Positions 45,105 through 54,021 of a stretch of 64,000 nt of DNA are shown here, piece by piece (position 1 is the stretch's first letter; the number at the start of each line of letters is the position of its first letter). This DNA comes from Pseudofrankia inefficax. GTDB taxonomy: Bacteria > Actinomycetota > Actinomycetes > Frankiales > Frankiaceae. The stretch covers positions 7,316,001 through 7,380,000 of the forward strand of contig NC_014666.1 of NCBI RefSeq assembly GCF_000166135.1, in the 5' to 3' direction. The notes beneath the pieces are model-generated. The model was given only the letters and a program-made list of their open reading frames with translations, ran no database searches and was not told where the DNA came from. A program made the translations under genes and the position numbers.

Positions 45105-45704
45105 TCAGTCGGGCAGGTCGAGCAGCCGGCAGGCGTAGTGGAAGACCCGGTCCCGCAGGATGTTCGGGTCGAGCGCCGCGAGCGCCGGCTGGCCGACGGC
45201 GGTGATCGCGGCGGCGAGCATCGCGGCGGGGATGCTCCACTCGGTCTCGCTGTCGTCGTCGACGAGCAGGGCGAACATCCGCCTGGTGAGGCCGCTGAAC
45301 GGCTCGTGCCGCGCGAGGACCCGCATCATCGCCGGGTCACCCTGCCAGGCGCGGACCTGGGCGCGGCTGCGGACGGAGAAGTCGACCAGCTGACGCAGCA
45401 GGGCCCGGCGTGCCTCGACCCGGTCGGGGGCCGCCTCGGCGTCCTCGACGGCCGCTTCGAGGGCGACCAGCTCATGGTCGGCCGTCGCGACGACGATCTC
45501 GTCCTTCGTCTTGAACTGGTGGTAGACCGCCGCCTTGGTGACCCCCATCGAGTCGGCGATCATCTGCAACGACGTTCCGGCCACGCCGTACTCCGCGAAG
45601 AGCCCGTACGCGGCGGTGATCACCCGCACCTGGGCCGGGGTATGCCGGATCTCGGCCAGACGCGTGCCCGAGCGCGAACGCGTCGTCGAAGCCACGAACG
45701 ACAT
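45105..45704 (-). CDS. TetR-family repressor of the paralogous membrane operon
   Basis: A 199-residue regulator. The helix-turn-helix runs from VRVITAAYGLFAEYG to DSMGVTKAAVYHQFKTKDEI. It is divergent from a four-gene membrane operon. The region between them (97 bp) contains three copies of a 14-bp palindrome with 23-bp spacing, which are very probably its operators. Autoregulation is likely. The inducer is unknown. Confidence 0.9.
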   Translation of the reverse strand: MSFVASTTRSRSGTRLAEIRHTPAQVRVITAAYGLFAEYGVAGTSLQMIADSMGVTKAAVYHQFKTKDEIVVATADHELVALEAAVEDAEAAPDRVEARRALLRQLVDFSVRSRAQVRAWQGDPAMMRVLARHEPFSGLTRRMFALLVDDDSETEWSIPAAMLAAAITAVGQPALAALDPNILRDRVFHYACRLLDLPD

Positions 45705-45729
45705 GGTAGCCGGTCGGCCAGACCGCGGG

Positions 45730-45789
45730 TAGCCGACCGGCTAGATGGCAGATAGCCGATCGGCTAGACGATGGGTAGCCGATCGGCTA
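45730..45789. promoter_or_regulatory. Three 14-bp palindromes spaced exactly 23 bp apart (TetR operators)
   Basis: TAGCCGACCGGCTA at 45730-45743, then TAGCCGATCGGCTA at 45753-45766 and 45776-45789. The last two are perfect palindromes; the first differs at one central base and keeps both 6-bp arms. Start-to-start distance is 23 bp both times, about 2.2 helical turns. The array ends 12 bp before the membrane operon start and begins 25 bp from the TetR start, so binding would block both promoters. Confidence 0.88.
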
Positions 45790-45801
45790 TTCTCGCCGCC
45801 C

Positions 45802-46527
45802 ATGCGACGAACCACCGGCGAGACGATCATCTTCTGGACATTACCCGCGGTCGCGGTTATCTGGCTCGCGGCGTTCTTCCTGTTCCCCGGCTTCCTGCCG
45901 CCGATGTCCCCGCGGTCCTCAGCCACCGAGGTGGCGTCCTTCTACCGTGACCACACGGCCCGGATCCGCTACAGCATGATCCTGCTCAACTGGTTCTGCG
46001 TGGCGTTGATCCCGATGCTGATGCTGATCGTGGAGCGGATGCGCGATATGGCTCATCGCACGCCGGTACTGCGTTATTGCATGATCGGCTGCGCGGGCGC
46101 CGCGCCCATCACGTTCCTGACCGCGACCATCTTCTGGCTGCTGGCGGCATTCCGGCCGGATCGCTCGCCCGACCTCACGCTGCTCTTCAACGACCTCGCC
46201 TGGGTCACGTTCACCTGTGGCGTTCCCTTCCTCGTCGCGCAGAGCCTTTTCCTGGCGCTGGCGATCGGCCTCGACGAGCAGGACGTGCCGGTGTTCCCGC
46301 GGTGGGTCGCCTACTTCAACGTGCTGATCGCGGTCGCGCTGGTGCCGGCGGGATTCGCCGGGCTGACCCGCAGCGGCGTGTTCGCCTGGGACGGGTTCCT
46401 GTCCTTCTGGGTCAAGAACGTGGCCATCGCGCTCTGGATCGTCGTGATGTCGGTTGTCCTGGGCAACGCGATGCGGCGCACTCCGACCGGGGCACCCGCT
46501 GGGACCGGCATCGAGGCCGCCGCGTGA
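45802..46527 (+). CDS. Paralogous integral membrane protein A
   Basis: A 241-residue protein with about six predicted helices. I do not recognise a named family. It shares a signature with the next gene product: RPDR-x-P, then VFPRWVAYFN, followed by GVFAWDG. The two are evidently tandem duplicates. The ATG at 45802 has no clear ribosome site, so a short or leaderless transcript is possible. An in-frame ATG at 45745 lies inside the operator array and is unlikely. Function unknown; the operon context suggests a respiratory or redox membrane complex. Confidence 0.7.
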   Translation: MRRTTGETIIFWTLPAVAVIWLAAFFLFPGFLPPMSPRSSATEVASFYRDHTARIRYSMILLNWFCVALIPMLMLIVERMRDMAHRTPVLRYCMIGCAGAAPITFLTATIFWLLAAFRPDRSPDLTLLFNDLAWVTFTCGVPFLVAQSLFLALAIGLDEQDVPVFPRWVAYFNVLIAVALVPAGFAGLTRSGVFAWDGFLSFWVKNVAIALWIVVMSVVLGNAMRRTPTGAPAGTGIEAAA

Positions 46528-47297
46528 GGCGGGCCGCCTGGCTCCGCGACCCGAAGCGCGAGCTGTGGTTGATGTGGTACGCGACGCTCGTCTTCTACAA
46601 CCTGTACACGGTCGTCTTCTTCATCCTCACCCGCACCCAGCCCCCGGCGGCGCCCTGGTTCGACGCCAGCCAGGCGACCGCCTGGTTCGCGCACCGCCAC
46701 GAGGGCCTTTTGGTCGGGTTCTCGTTGATCTTCGTCTTCGGCGGTCTCCCGATGACATCCACCGCGCTGATCGCGTACTCGATCCGGCGGATGTCGGTCA
46801 GCCGCGCCTTCGCGTATTCCTACCTGATTCTGTACGCGGTCAGCGCGGTCCCCGGGCTTATGATCATCTGCCTGGCGATGACGGTCGGTGCCATGCGGCC
46901 CGACCGCGACCCGGCCATCCAGCACTGGCTCTACGACCTCGGGTTCCTGTCCTTCTCCGGCACGATGGGCGTCTTTCTCGTCGGCTCGCTGATCTGGATG
47001 GTCGCGATCCTGCTAGACAAGAACCGCGTCTTCCCCAAATGGTTCGGCTACCTGAACCTCTGCAACGCCCTGACCGAGGTCGTCGTCTCACCGTCCTGGA
47101 TCGTCAGCCACGGCGTCTTCTCCTGGAACGGCACCATCGCCTGGTGGATCGACGTGGTCGTCTTCGGTCTCTACACCGGCGTCTTCATCACCTTGCTCCG
47201 CAATATGATCATCCGCGAGGACTTCGGCACCGGGCCGCTGCCCGACCTCCCTGCGCGCAGACCGCGCACGCGCGCCGTGGCGGAGGTGGCGTCGTGA
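46524..47297 (+). CDS. Paralogous integral membrane protein B
   Basis: A 257-residue protein with six to seven predicted helices. It matches the preceding gene product in the second half: MRPDRDP, VFPKWFGYLN and GVFSWNG align in order and spacing with its RPDRSP, VFPRWVAYFN and GVFAWDG. Trp, Asp and Gly in that loop are shared. The GTG overlaps the upstream stop (GTGA) and the downstream start overlaps its stop, so expression is coupled. It may form a heterodimer with protein A. No function is known. Confidence 0.7.
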   Translation: MRRAAWLRDPKRELWLMWYATLVFYNLYTVVFFILTRTQPPAAPWFDASQATAWFAHRHEGLLVGFSLIFVFGGLPMTSTALIAYSIRRMSVSRAFAYSYLILYAVSAVPGLMIICLAMTVGAMRPDRDPAIQHWLYDLGFLSFSGTMGVFLVGSLIWMVAILLDKNRVFPKWFGYLNLCNALTEVVVSPSWIVSHGVFSWNGTIAWWIDVVVFGLYTGVFITLLRNMIIREDFGTGPLPDLPARRPRTRAVAEVAS

Positions 47298-47884
47298 CGA
47301 CCGCGCAGCCGACGGCCCCGACGGCGCAGAAGGCCCCGAAGCGGGTGCCCGGCGAGGCGGGCATGTGGTTCTTCGTCCTCTTCGAGACCCTGATCTTCAC
47401 CTCGTACTTCGGCGTCTACCTCTACTACCGCGCCCAGCACGAGGCCGCGTACCTCCAGGCCCAGTCGCATCTCGACCTCTGGCTCGGAGTGCTCGGCACG
47501 ATCGCCCTGCTGACCAGCTCGTGGTCGGTGGCCCGGTGCGTCCAGACGGCGCGCGCCGGCCGCTACCAGACCGCCCTGCGGGACGCGGCCCTGACCGCTG
47601 GCTTCGGCGTCGTCTTCCTCGGGCTCAAGATCGCCGAGTGGGCCCGGCAGATCCACGCGGGCAACACGTTCACCAGCAACGACTTCTTCCAGTACTACTT
47701 CTTCCTCACCGCGATCCACTGCATTCATCTGCTGATCGGCTTCGTCGTCCTCGGCGTCCTCGTCCATCAGCTCTCGAGCCCGAGGCGACGCTCGCAGGAG
47801 GTCATCGAGACCTGCGCCACCTACTGGCACACCGTCGACTTCCTCTGGGTGCTGATCTTCGCTCTGCTCTACGTCGTGAGGTGA
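47294..47884 (+). CDS. Heme-copper oxidase subunit III-like protein (NorE-like)
   Basis: A 196-residue protein with five predicted helices, shorter than the seven-helix CoxC and close to NorE. Family features: PGEAGMWFFVLFETLIFTSYF, with the conserved Glu in helix 1, and ATYWHTVDFLWVLIF, the subunit III C-terminal motif. Neither a catalytic subunit I nor a norCB pair is in the window. NorE-like proteins are thought to assist assembly or function of nitric oxide reductase or an oxidase. It starts with a GTG overlapping the previous stop. Confidence 0.85.
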   Translation: MTTAQPTAPTAQKAPKRVPGEAGMWFFVLFETLIFTSYFGVYLYYRAQHEAAYLQAQSHLDLWLGVLGTIALLTSSWSVARCVQTARAGRYQTALRDAALTAGFGVVFLGLKIAEWARQIHAGNTFTSNDFFQYYFFLTAIHCIHLLIGFVVLGVLVHQLSSPRRRSQEVIETCATYWHTVDFLWVLIFALLYVVR

Positions 47885-48180
47885 CCGTGGGAACCACATT
47901 CAACAAAAGACTGCTCGCCGTCTGGCTCGTCCTGTCGGCCATCACGGTGATCTACCTCGGGATCGACCACTCGGCCGAGGACCGGGGCGCCCCGGCCGCG
48001 AGCACGGTCGTCACGGTCAGCGCGATCGCGCTCGCCCTGGTCAAGGTCCGGATCATCATGCGGGAGTTCATGGAGGTCAGGCACGCACCGCCGCTGCTCT
48101 GCCGCCTCACCGATCTCTGGGTCGTGCTGATGGCCGCCAGCCTGGTCGCCATGTACTTCGCCGGCAAGGCCGCCAGCTGA
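47881..48180 (+). CDS. Cytochrome oxidase subunit IV-like small membrane protein (NorF-like)
   Basis: A 99-residue protein with three predicted helices: residues 11-28, 41-57 and 77-95. VKVRIIMREFMEVRHAPPLLC matches the COX4_pro family, in which the R-x-x-x-R-E-F-M-E-x-R loop links helices 2 and 3. This partners subunit III-like proteins, as in NorEF. The start GTG at 47881 overlaps the previous stop by 4 bp. It is the last gene of the TetR-controlled operon. Confidence 0.82.
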   Translation: MTVGTTFNKRLLAVWLVLSAITVIYLGIDHSAEDRGAPAASTVVTVSAIALALVKVRIIMREFMEVRHAPPLLCRLTDLWVVLMAASLVAMYFAGKAAS

Positions 48181-48231
48181 CACCGGGCCGGCACGACGGG
48201 CCTCGTCCGCGTCCTGAGCGACGCGGCGAGG

Positions 48232-49680
48232 CTACCGGTCGGACCTGCTCGGGATGAACAGCGCGACGACGAGGCCGAGCACGGTGATGACCAGCAGCGT
48301 CGTGAGCGAGAGGGCGAAGGGCCGGCCGCCCGGGTGCGTGGCGGCGACGAGGATCGAGCCGGCCAGTGCCGTTCCGAGTGACGACCCCAGATTGGAGATG
48401 CTCCGGGACAGGCCGGAGATGTCACTCTGGTCGCTGTCCGGGAAGCTCGACTGGACGAGGTTGACCGCGGCGGTGAGCATGACGCCGACGCCCAGCCCGG
48501 TCAGCAGGAGCCCGGGAACGAGGCTCAGGTTCCCCGACGTGGTTCGGACCAGGGCGAGGGAAACGGCCATGCCCGCCGCGGTCACGACAAAGCCCGCCTG
48601 GATGAGCGAGCGTTGCGAATGCCGGCTGGCGAGCCGTTCCGCGGCCGCCGAGGCCAGGAGAATCCCGGCGCTGGCCGGAGTGAGCATCAGCCCGGTCTGG
48701 ATCGCGTCGTACTTCCAGACCTGCTGGAGGAAAACGCTGATGACGAAGAAGGTGCCCTGCATCGCGAGCCACTGGACGAGCTGAATGCCAAGACCCAGGT
48801 TGGCCGTCCGGTTGCGCAGCAGGCGGCGGCGCAGCAGCGGCTCCTTGCCCTTTCGTTCGCGCGCGTGCAGGTACCGGAAGAACCAGCCGAGGATGGCCAC
48901 GCCGACGGCGATGGACAGCCATACCGGAGACATCCCGCCCTTGGAGATCAGGACCGTTCCCCCGACCGAGAAGTCCTTGCGGGAGACGAACCAGCCGTAG
49001 GTGTTGGTCTGCAGGATTCCGAGCACCAGGAAGAACAGACCGGCCGCGGACAGCACGGCGCCACCCAGGTCGAAGGGCGGCCGCGGCTCGGGCCGCGGCT
49101 GGTCGGCAAGATTGCGGGACAGATAGATGATCCACGCGACCACCACGACCTGGGTCAGGAACAGGGCCCGCCAGCCGATCAGGCCCGTGATCAGCCCGCC
49201 GATCAGCGGCCCGGCCGCGGATCCCAGGGCACCGGCACCGCTGACCACGCCGAAGTACCTCGCCCGTTCCCTGACCTCGGTGAAGGTCACGGTGACGAGG
49301 ATGTACACCGGCGGAATCATGAGCGCGGAGCCCACGCCCTCCAGGATCGAGTTACCGACGATCATCACGCCCAGACCCGGCGCGAGCCCGGCCAGCAACG
49401 CGCCGACACCGTAGACGGCCAGGCCGGCGATGAAACACGTCCGCCGGCCCCAGAGATCCGACAGCTTGCTGCCAGGGACCATCAGCGCGGCCATGGTGAG
49501 CGTGAAAAGCGTGATCGTCGTCTGCACGCCGATGACGGTGGTGTCCAGGTCCTTCGCGATCGCGGAGATGGCCACGTTCAGGCTGGACGCCGCATAGCTG
49601 CAGATGAACTGCGCGAGCGCGAGCGGGAGGACGACCGCGCGGGCGTCGATCCGCGCCGGGCCGCCGGTCGACGGTTTCAG
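48232..49680 (-). CDS. MFS transporter, DHA2-like, probable CTG start
   Basis: A 482-residue exporter with 14 predicted helices if the start is at the CTG at 49680. AGGAGG lies exactly six bases upstream of it, and the N-terminus then supplies a complete helix 1 (ARAVVLPLALAQFICSYAASS). The first standard start, a GTG at 49575, would cut helix 1 in half and has no ribosome site. Motifs: GSKLSDLWGRRT (motif A) and VVSGAGALGSAAGPLIGG (motif C). It sits 65 bp downstream of the GH15 gene on the same strand. Substrate unknown. Confidence 0.8.
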   Translation of the reverse strand: MKPSTGGPARIDARAVVLPLALAQFICSYAASSLNVAISAIAKDLDTTVIGVQTTITLFTLTMAALMVPGSKLSDLWGRRTCFIAGLAVYGVGALLAGLAPGLGVMIVGNSILEGVGSALMIPPVYILVTVTFTEVRERARYFGVVSGAGALGSAAGPLIGGLITGLIGWRALFLTQVVVVAWIIYLSRNLADQPRPEPRPPFDLGGAVLSAAGLFFLVLGILQTNTYGWFVSRKDFSVGGTVLISKGGMSPVWLSIAVGVAILGWFFRYLHARERKGKEPLLRRRLLRNRTANLGLGIQLVQWLAMQGTFFVISVFLQQVWKYDAIQTGLMLTPASAGILLASAAAERLASRHSQRSLIQAGFVVTAAGMAVSLALVRTTSGNLSLVPGLLLTGLGVGVMLTAAVNLVQSSFPDSDQSDISGLSRSISNLGSSLGTALAGSILVAATHPGGRPFALSLTTLLVITVLGLVVALFIPSRSDR

Positions 49681-49745
49681 CGTGGTCCTCCTCGAGCCTG
49701 CGTCCAGTCGGCTGGTGAGCGGTTGGCCGCCGGCCGCGCGGGCCG

Positions 49746-51608
49746 CTACCTCGGCGTGTTCTCCGCCGCGTCGAGCTCGTCGTCCAGCGCCATGGCCGCC
49801 GCGACGAGCGCGAGGTGCGTGAAAGCCTGCGGGAAGTTGCCGAGCTGCTCCCCGGAGGGGCCGATCTCCTCGGCGAAAAGGCCGACATGGTTGGCGTAGG
49901 TCAGCATCTTGTCGAAGGCGTACCGGGCCTGGACCAGCCGGCCGGACCGGGCCAGCGCCTCGACGTACAGGAAGCTGCAGAGGTTGAAGGTGCCCTCGGA
50001 ACCGCGCAGCCCGTCGGGGGACGCTTCGGGGTCATAGCGGTAGACGAGGCTGTCGCTGACCAGCTCGTGGCCCATGGCGTCGAGGGTGCTCAGCCAGGCG
50101 GGGTCCTGGGGAGACAGGAATCCGACCCGGGGCATGAGCAGCAGCGACGCGTCCAGCACGTCGGTGTCGTAATGCTGGACGAACGCCTGACGCTTCTGGC
50201 TCCAGCCGCGTTCGATGATCTGGTTGAAGATCGCGTCGCGGGCCCGGGTCCACCCAGGAATGTCCGCGGGACGAGAGGCCGCGGTCGCGAGGCGAATGCC
50301 GCGGTCGAAGGCGACCCAGGTCATCAGCCGGCTGTAGGTGAAGTCGCGCTGGCCGCCGCGGGTCTCCCAGATTCCCTCGTCGGGCCGGTCCCAGTGCTCG
50401 GTCAGCCAGTCGAGCATGGCGGCGAAGGCCTGCCAGCCGCGGACGCCACCGATGTCGCCGGCGAGGCCGAGCGCGTCGGCGGCCTCTCCGTAGATGTCGA
50501 GCTGGATCTGGTCGGCGGCTGCATTTCCGACCCGGACCGGCGACGATCCGCGGTAGCCCTCGAAGTGGTCGAGCGTCTCCTCGGTCAGCTGGGGGTCGCC
50601 GTCGATCCGGTACATGATCTGCAGCGGCTCACCGGACGCCGTGCCGCCGTCGGTGAGCCGGTTGCGCAGCCACCGGCGGAAGGCCTGAGCCTCCGTGGTG
50701 AACCCAAGGTCGATCAGTGACCGGACCGAGAGGGACGCGTCCCGGATCCAGGTGTACCGGTAGTCCCAGTTGCGTTCTCCACCGATCTGCTCCGGCAGCC
50801 CGGCGGTGGCCGCGGCGATCGGGGCACCCGAGGGCGCGTAGGTCAGCAGCTTGAGGGTGATCGCGGAGCGGTAGACCTCGTTCTTCCACCGGCCGCGATA
50901 GGTGCAGGAACGCAGCCAGGTAAGCCAGAAGCGCCGGCAGGACTCCAGATCGTCCCTGAGGTCCTTCAGCGACAGCGGTTCCGGCTCGGCGCTGCCCGGA
51001 GCGTCGCTGGTCAGCACGACGGCGGCGACCTCGCCGGCCGAGAGGGTGAAACTCGCCGAGACATCGGTGGAGTCGGACTCGAAAGCGATGGGCCCGGTGG
51101 CCTGAAGCCGCAGATCGGCGTTGGGGCCGTGAAAGAGCACCGACCGGCGGTCGAGCTGGGTGACGGTATGCGGCGCGCGGCCGTAGTCAAACCTCGGGCG
51201 GCAGGTAAAGGTGAAGCGGAGCGTTCCCCGCACCACCCGGGCGACTCTCAGGAGGCGGTGCTGGTCGGTCGGCACCGTGGTGTCCAACGGTTCCATGAAG
51301 TCGGCGACCTCGCCGACCCCGCTGGGCGCCATGAAGCGGGTAATCAGCACGGCGGTGTCCGACAGGTACAGCTGGCGGACCGCCAGCCCGCTCTCGGCCG
51401 GCAGATCGGCGGCGAGCCGGCAGTATCCACCGCGCTCGCTGTCGAGAAGAGAGGCGAAGACGCTGGGCGAATCGAACCGCGGCGTACACCACCAGTCGAT
51501 GGATCCGTCGGAGGACACCAGCGCTGCGGTCTGCAGATCCCCGATCATTCCATGGTCGGCGATCGGAGGGTAGCTACTCACGGTCCCGCTCCTTCGGTCA
51601 GAAGCCAT
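49746..51608 (-). CDS. Glycoside hydrolase family 15 protein, trehalase/glucoamylase-like
   Basis: A 620-residue cytoplasmic protein. The N-terminal beta domain opens with YPPIADHGMIGD and GSIDWWCTPRFDSPSVFA. The (alpha/alpha)6 barrel has the GH15 motifs NWDYRYTWIRDASL and EGIWETRGG (general acid Glu). The second catalytic Glu is in FAEEIGPSGEQLGNFPQAFTH. Actinobacterial proteins of this exact type include phosphate-dependent trehalases, so trehalose breakdown is most likely; glucoamylase activity is the alternative. No signal peptide. Confidence 0.88.
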   Translation of the reverse strand: MASDRRSGTVSSYPPIADHGMIGDLQTAALVSSDGSIDWWCTPRFDSPSVFASLLDSERGGYCRLAADLPAESGLAVRQLYLSDTAVLITRFMAPSGVGEVADFMEPLDTTVPTDQHRLLRVARVVRGTLRFTFTCRPRFDYGRAPHTVTQLDRRSVLFHGPNADLRLQATGPIAFESDSTDVSASFTLSAGEVAAVVLTSDAPGSAEPEPLSLKDLRDDLESCRRFWLTWLRSCTYRGRWKNEVYRSAITLKLLTYAPSGAPIAAATAGLPEQIGGERNWDYRYTWIRDASLSVRSLIDLGFTTEAQAFRRWLRNRLTDGGTASGEPLQIMYRIDGDPQLTEETLDHFEGYRGSSPVRVGNAAADQIQLDIYGEAADALGLAGDIGGVRGWQAFAAMLDWLTEHWDRPDEGIWETRGGQRDFTYSRLMTWVAFDRGIRLATAASRPADIPGWTRARDAIFNQIIERGWSQKRQAFVQHYDTDVLDASLLLMPRVGFLSPQDPAWLSTLDAMGHELVSDSLVYRYDPEASPDGLRGSEGTFNLCSFLYVEALARSGRLVQARYAFDKMLTYANHVGLFAEEIGPSGEQLGNFPQAFTHLALVAAAMALDDELDAAENTPR

Positions 51609-51866
51609 CGGCCGGTGCGCTCCGGGGTTCTGAGCGTGCGCTCGATCGCGGCTCGGCGCACGCCGACGGCCAAGCCGTTGCGCGTAGTCTGCGGCCGATA
51701 CTCCCGGACCTCCCCGAATGCCGTCGGGCCCGAAAGTCCCGGAGGTCCCGGTTCAGGCCCGGCCGGGGGAATTGCTCGCACGTCACCATCCGTGACTGAT
51801 CGAGTCGACAGTTTCGCCCCGCGGCGGGATTGTGCAGACGTTACCGGCTACGGGACGGAGGACGAC

Positions 51867-52277
51867 ATGGTGGCTACCCAGGACCTTGCTTATGACTATC
51901 CGGTGCTAGGCGCCTTCTGGACGATGCTCTGGATCTTTCTCTGGGCGATCTGGCTGGTCCTCGTCATTCGAGTGGTTGTCGACATCTTCCGAGACAGGGA
52001 ATCGAGCGGATGGGCGAAGGCCGGCTGGCTGGCGTTCGTCCTGATCCTGCCCTTCTTCGGGATCCTCGCCTATGTCATCGTTAAGGGGCAGGCCATGGCC
52101 GACCGGGACTCGCGCCGGGTCGAGGACCAGCGCAGCACGCTCAACGCCTACATCCGCGACGTGGCCGGCGGGAGCAACAAGGACGTCGACGACCTGACCA
52201 GGCTTTCCCGGCTGCGGGCCAGCGGTGACATCACCGACGCCGAGTTCCAGCGCGCCAAGGAAAAGATTCTGCATTGA
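51867..52277 (+). CDS. SHOCT-domain membrane protein with PLD_N-type N-terminus
   Basis: A 136-residue protein. Two helices span residues about 15-42 and 52-74, joined by RDRESSGWAKAGWL, the phospholipase-D-nuclease N-terminal pattern. After a charged linker, the C-terminus is a SHOCT motif (LTRLSRLRASGDITDAEFQRAKEKIL). Such small proteins are common in actinobacteria and may mediate oligomerisation or stress responses; function is unproven. The ATG at 51867 follows GGAGG. The longer upstream frame is not supported. Confidence 0.85.
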   Translation: MVATQDLAYDYPVLGAFWTMLWIFLWAIWLVLVIRVVVDIFRDRESSGWAKAGWLAFVLILPFFGILAYVIVKGQAMADRDSRRVEDQRSTLNAYIRDVAGGSNKDVDDLTRLSRLRASGDITDAEFQRAKEKILH

Positions 52278-52463
52278 GATCGAACCTTTTCCGCTGCCGT
52301 TGACGAATGGGGCCGACCTGGGCCAGGAGACGCATAGCTGGAAGAGGCACAGTGGCTGCCGGCACGCCGTTCACCGCCGGCCTCGGCGGTGAACGGCGGC
52401 GGCCCGGCAGCGACGAGCAGGATCTGACCGCGAATCCCCGGCGAGGCCCCAGGGAGGCCGACG

Positions 52464-53951
52464 ATGACCATCCTTGCCACCGCTCCCCCGGCGCATCGTC
52501 CGCCGCGGCGGCCCGCCGAAGGAGAGCCGAACGGCAGCAGGCAGCACGGCTCTCGCCAGCACGGCGCCGGGCCGGACGCGGCGCGGCGCGCGGACCAGGG
52601 AAGAGCCGCCCGGGCCTCGGCCCCGCGCCGAGCCCACGCCGAGTACGTCTCGGCGCCGGACCGGGCCGACCCGATCGACCTGATCGACCGGCAGTCACGC
52701 AGCCGAGTGCCCGAACTGGTCCCCCTCCGCTACCAGCGGATGACGGAATCGCCGTTCAGGTTCTACCGGGGCGCCGCGGCGATCATGGCCTCGGATCTCG
52801 CGGCCACGCCGACCTCGGGCCTCACCGTCCAGCTCTGCGGAGACGCGCACCTGCTGAACTTCCGGCTGCTCGCCTCGCCCGAGCGACGGCTGGTGTTCGA
52901 CATCAACGACTTCGACGAGACCCTTCCCGGCCCGTGGGAGTGGGACGTGAAGCGGTTCGCCACCAGCCTGGTCATCGCCGCGCGCGCCAACGGCTTCGGC
53001 TCGGCCGAACGACGGGGGATCGTCACAACGGCGGTCGGGGCCTACCGCGGCTGGATGCACCGGTTCGCGACGATGACCAACCTCGACGTCTGGTACGCCC
53101 ACATCGACGTCGACGAGCTGGCCCCGCGGCTCACGGACGCGCTGGGCAAGCAGGCCTCCAAGCGTGTGTCGCGAGCGACCTCGCGGGCCCGGTCCCGCGA
53201 CCGGCTGCGGGCGTTCGCCAAGCTCACCGAGGTTGTCGACGGTGAACGACGATTCGCCGCCGATCCTCCGCTGCTCGTCCCGATCAGCGAGCTGCACACC
53301 GGGAGGGATCGGGACCTGCTGATGCGATGGCTCAGCTCGATCGTCGAGGAGTACTCCGCCACGCTGTCGGCCGACCGGCGCTCCCTGCTCGCCCGGTACC
53401 GCCTCGTCGACTTCGCCCGCAAGGTCGTCGGCGTCGGCAGCGTGGGCACTCGCTGCTGGGTCGCGCTGCTGCTCGGCCGCGACGACGGCGACCCGCTCCT
53501 GCTGCAGATCAAGGAGGCCGAGACGTCGGTCCTGGCCGATCACCTGTCCGGGAGCGCGTACGGCAACCAGGGGGAACGGGTGGTCGCCGGGCAACGCCTC
53601 ATGCAGGCCGCCAGCGACATCTTCCTCGGCTGGCAGCGGGTGGACGGCCTTGACGGGCACAAGCGCGACTTCTACGTGCGGCAGTTGCAGGACTGGAAGG
53701 GCATCGCGGAGCCGGAGCGCATGGACCCCGACGGCCTGGCGCTGTTCGGGCGCCTGTGCGCGGCCACCCTCGCGCGGGCGCACGCGCGGTCGGGCGACAG
53801 CATCGCGATCGCGGCCTACCTGGGCGGTGGGACGACGTTCGACCGGGCGGTCGGCGCCTTCGCGGAGGCGTACGCGGACCAGAACGAGGCCGACCACGCC
53901 GCACTGGTCGAAGCGGTCCGCAGCGGCCGGGTCAGCGCCACCGCGCCCTGA
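52464..53951 (+). CDS. DUF2252 family protein
   Basis: A 495-residue protein. Landmarks of DUF2252 are RYQRMTESPFRFYRGAA, CGDAHLLNF, FDINDFDET and WDVKRFATS. They have the look of a kinase-like nucleotide/metal site (aminoglycoside-phosphotransferase-like fold), but no activity is established. The first 60 residues are low-complexity and basic. A C-terminal region has LAARAHARSGD-like ARAHARSGDS. The gene follows the SHOCT gene by 186 bp on the same strand. Substrate unknown. Confidence 0.85.
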   Translation: MTILATAPPAHRPPRRPAEGEPNGSRQHGSRQHGAGPDAARRADQGRAARASAPRRAHAEYVSAPDRADPIDLIDRQSRSRVPELVPLRYQRMTESPFRFYRGAAAIMASDLAATPTSGLTVQLCGDAHLLNFRLLASPERRLVFDINDFDETLPGPWEWDVKRFATSLVIAARANGFGSAERRGIVTTAVGAYRGWMHRFATMTNLDVWYAHIDVDELAPRLTDALGKQASKRVSRATSRARSRDRLRAFAKLTEVVDGERRFAADPPLLVPISELHTGRDRDLLMRWLSSIVEEYSATLSADRRSLLARYRLVDFARKVVGVGSVGTRCWVALLLGRDDGDPLLLQIKEAETSVLADHLSGSAYGNQGERVVAGQRLMQAASDIFLGWQRVDGLDGHKRDFYVRQLQDWKGIAEPERMDPDGLALFGRLCAATLARAHARSGDSIAIAAYLGGGTTFDRAVGAFAEAYADQNEADHAALVEAVRSGRVSATAP

Positions 53952-54021
53952 CGACAGCGTCGATGTGTTCCGCGCGACCGGAACCTGGAGGGGCCACGCT
54001 CCACGGGCGAGGAGCTCGGCG

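Noticed and set aside
43464-45755. Plus-strand open frame of 763 codons
   Set aside because: It is antisense to the NhaP antiporter and TetR genes and carries Q/H/R/D-rich noise. It also crosses the TetR operator region.
45745-45801. Earlier in-frame ATG for membrane protein A
   Set aside because: It lies inside the operator palindromes and would add a polar, arginine-rich leader encoded by the repeats. The ATG at 45802 starts at the first helix.
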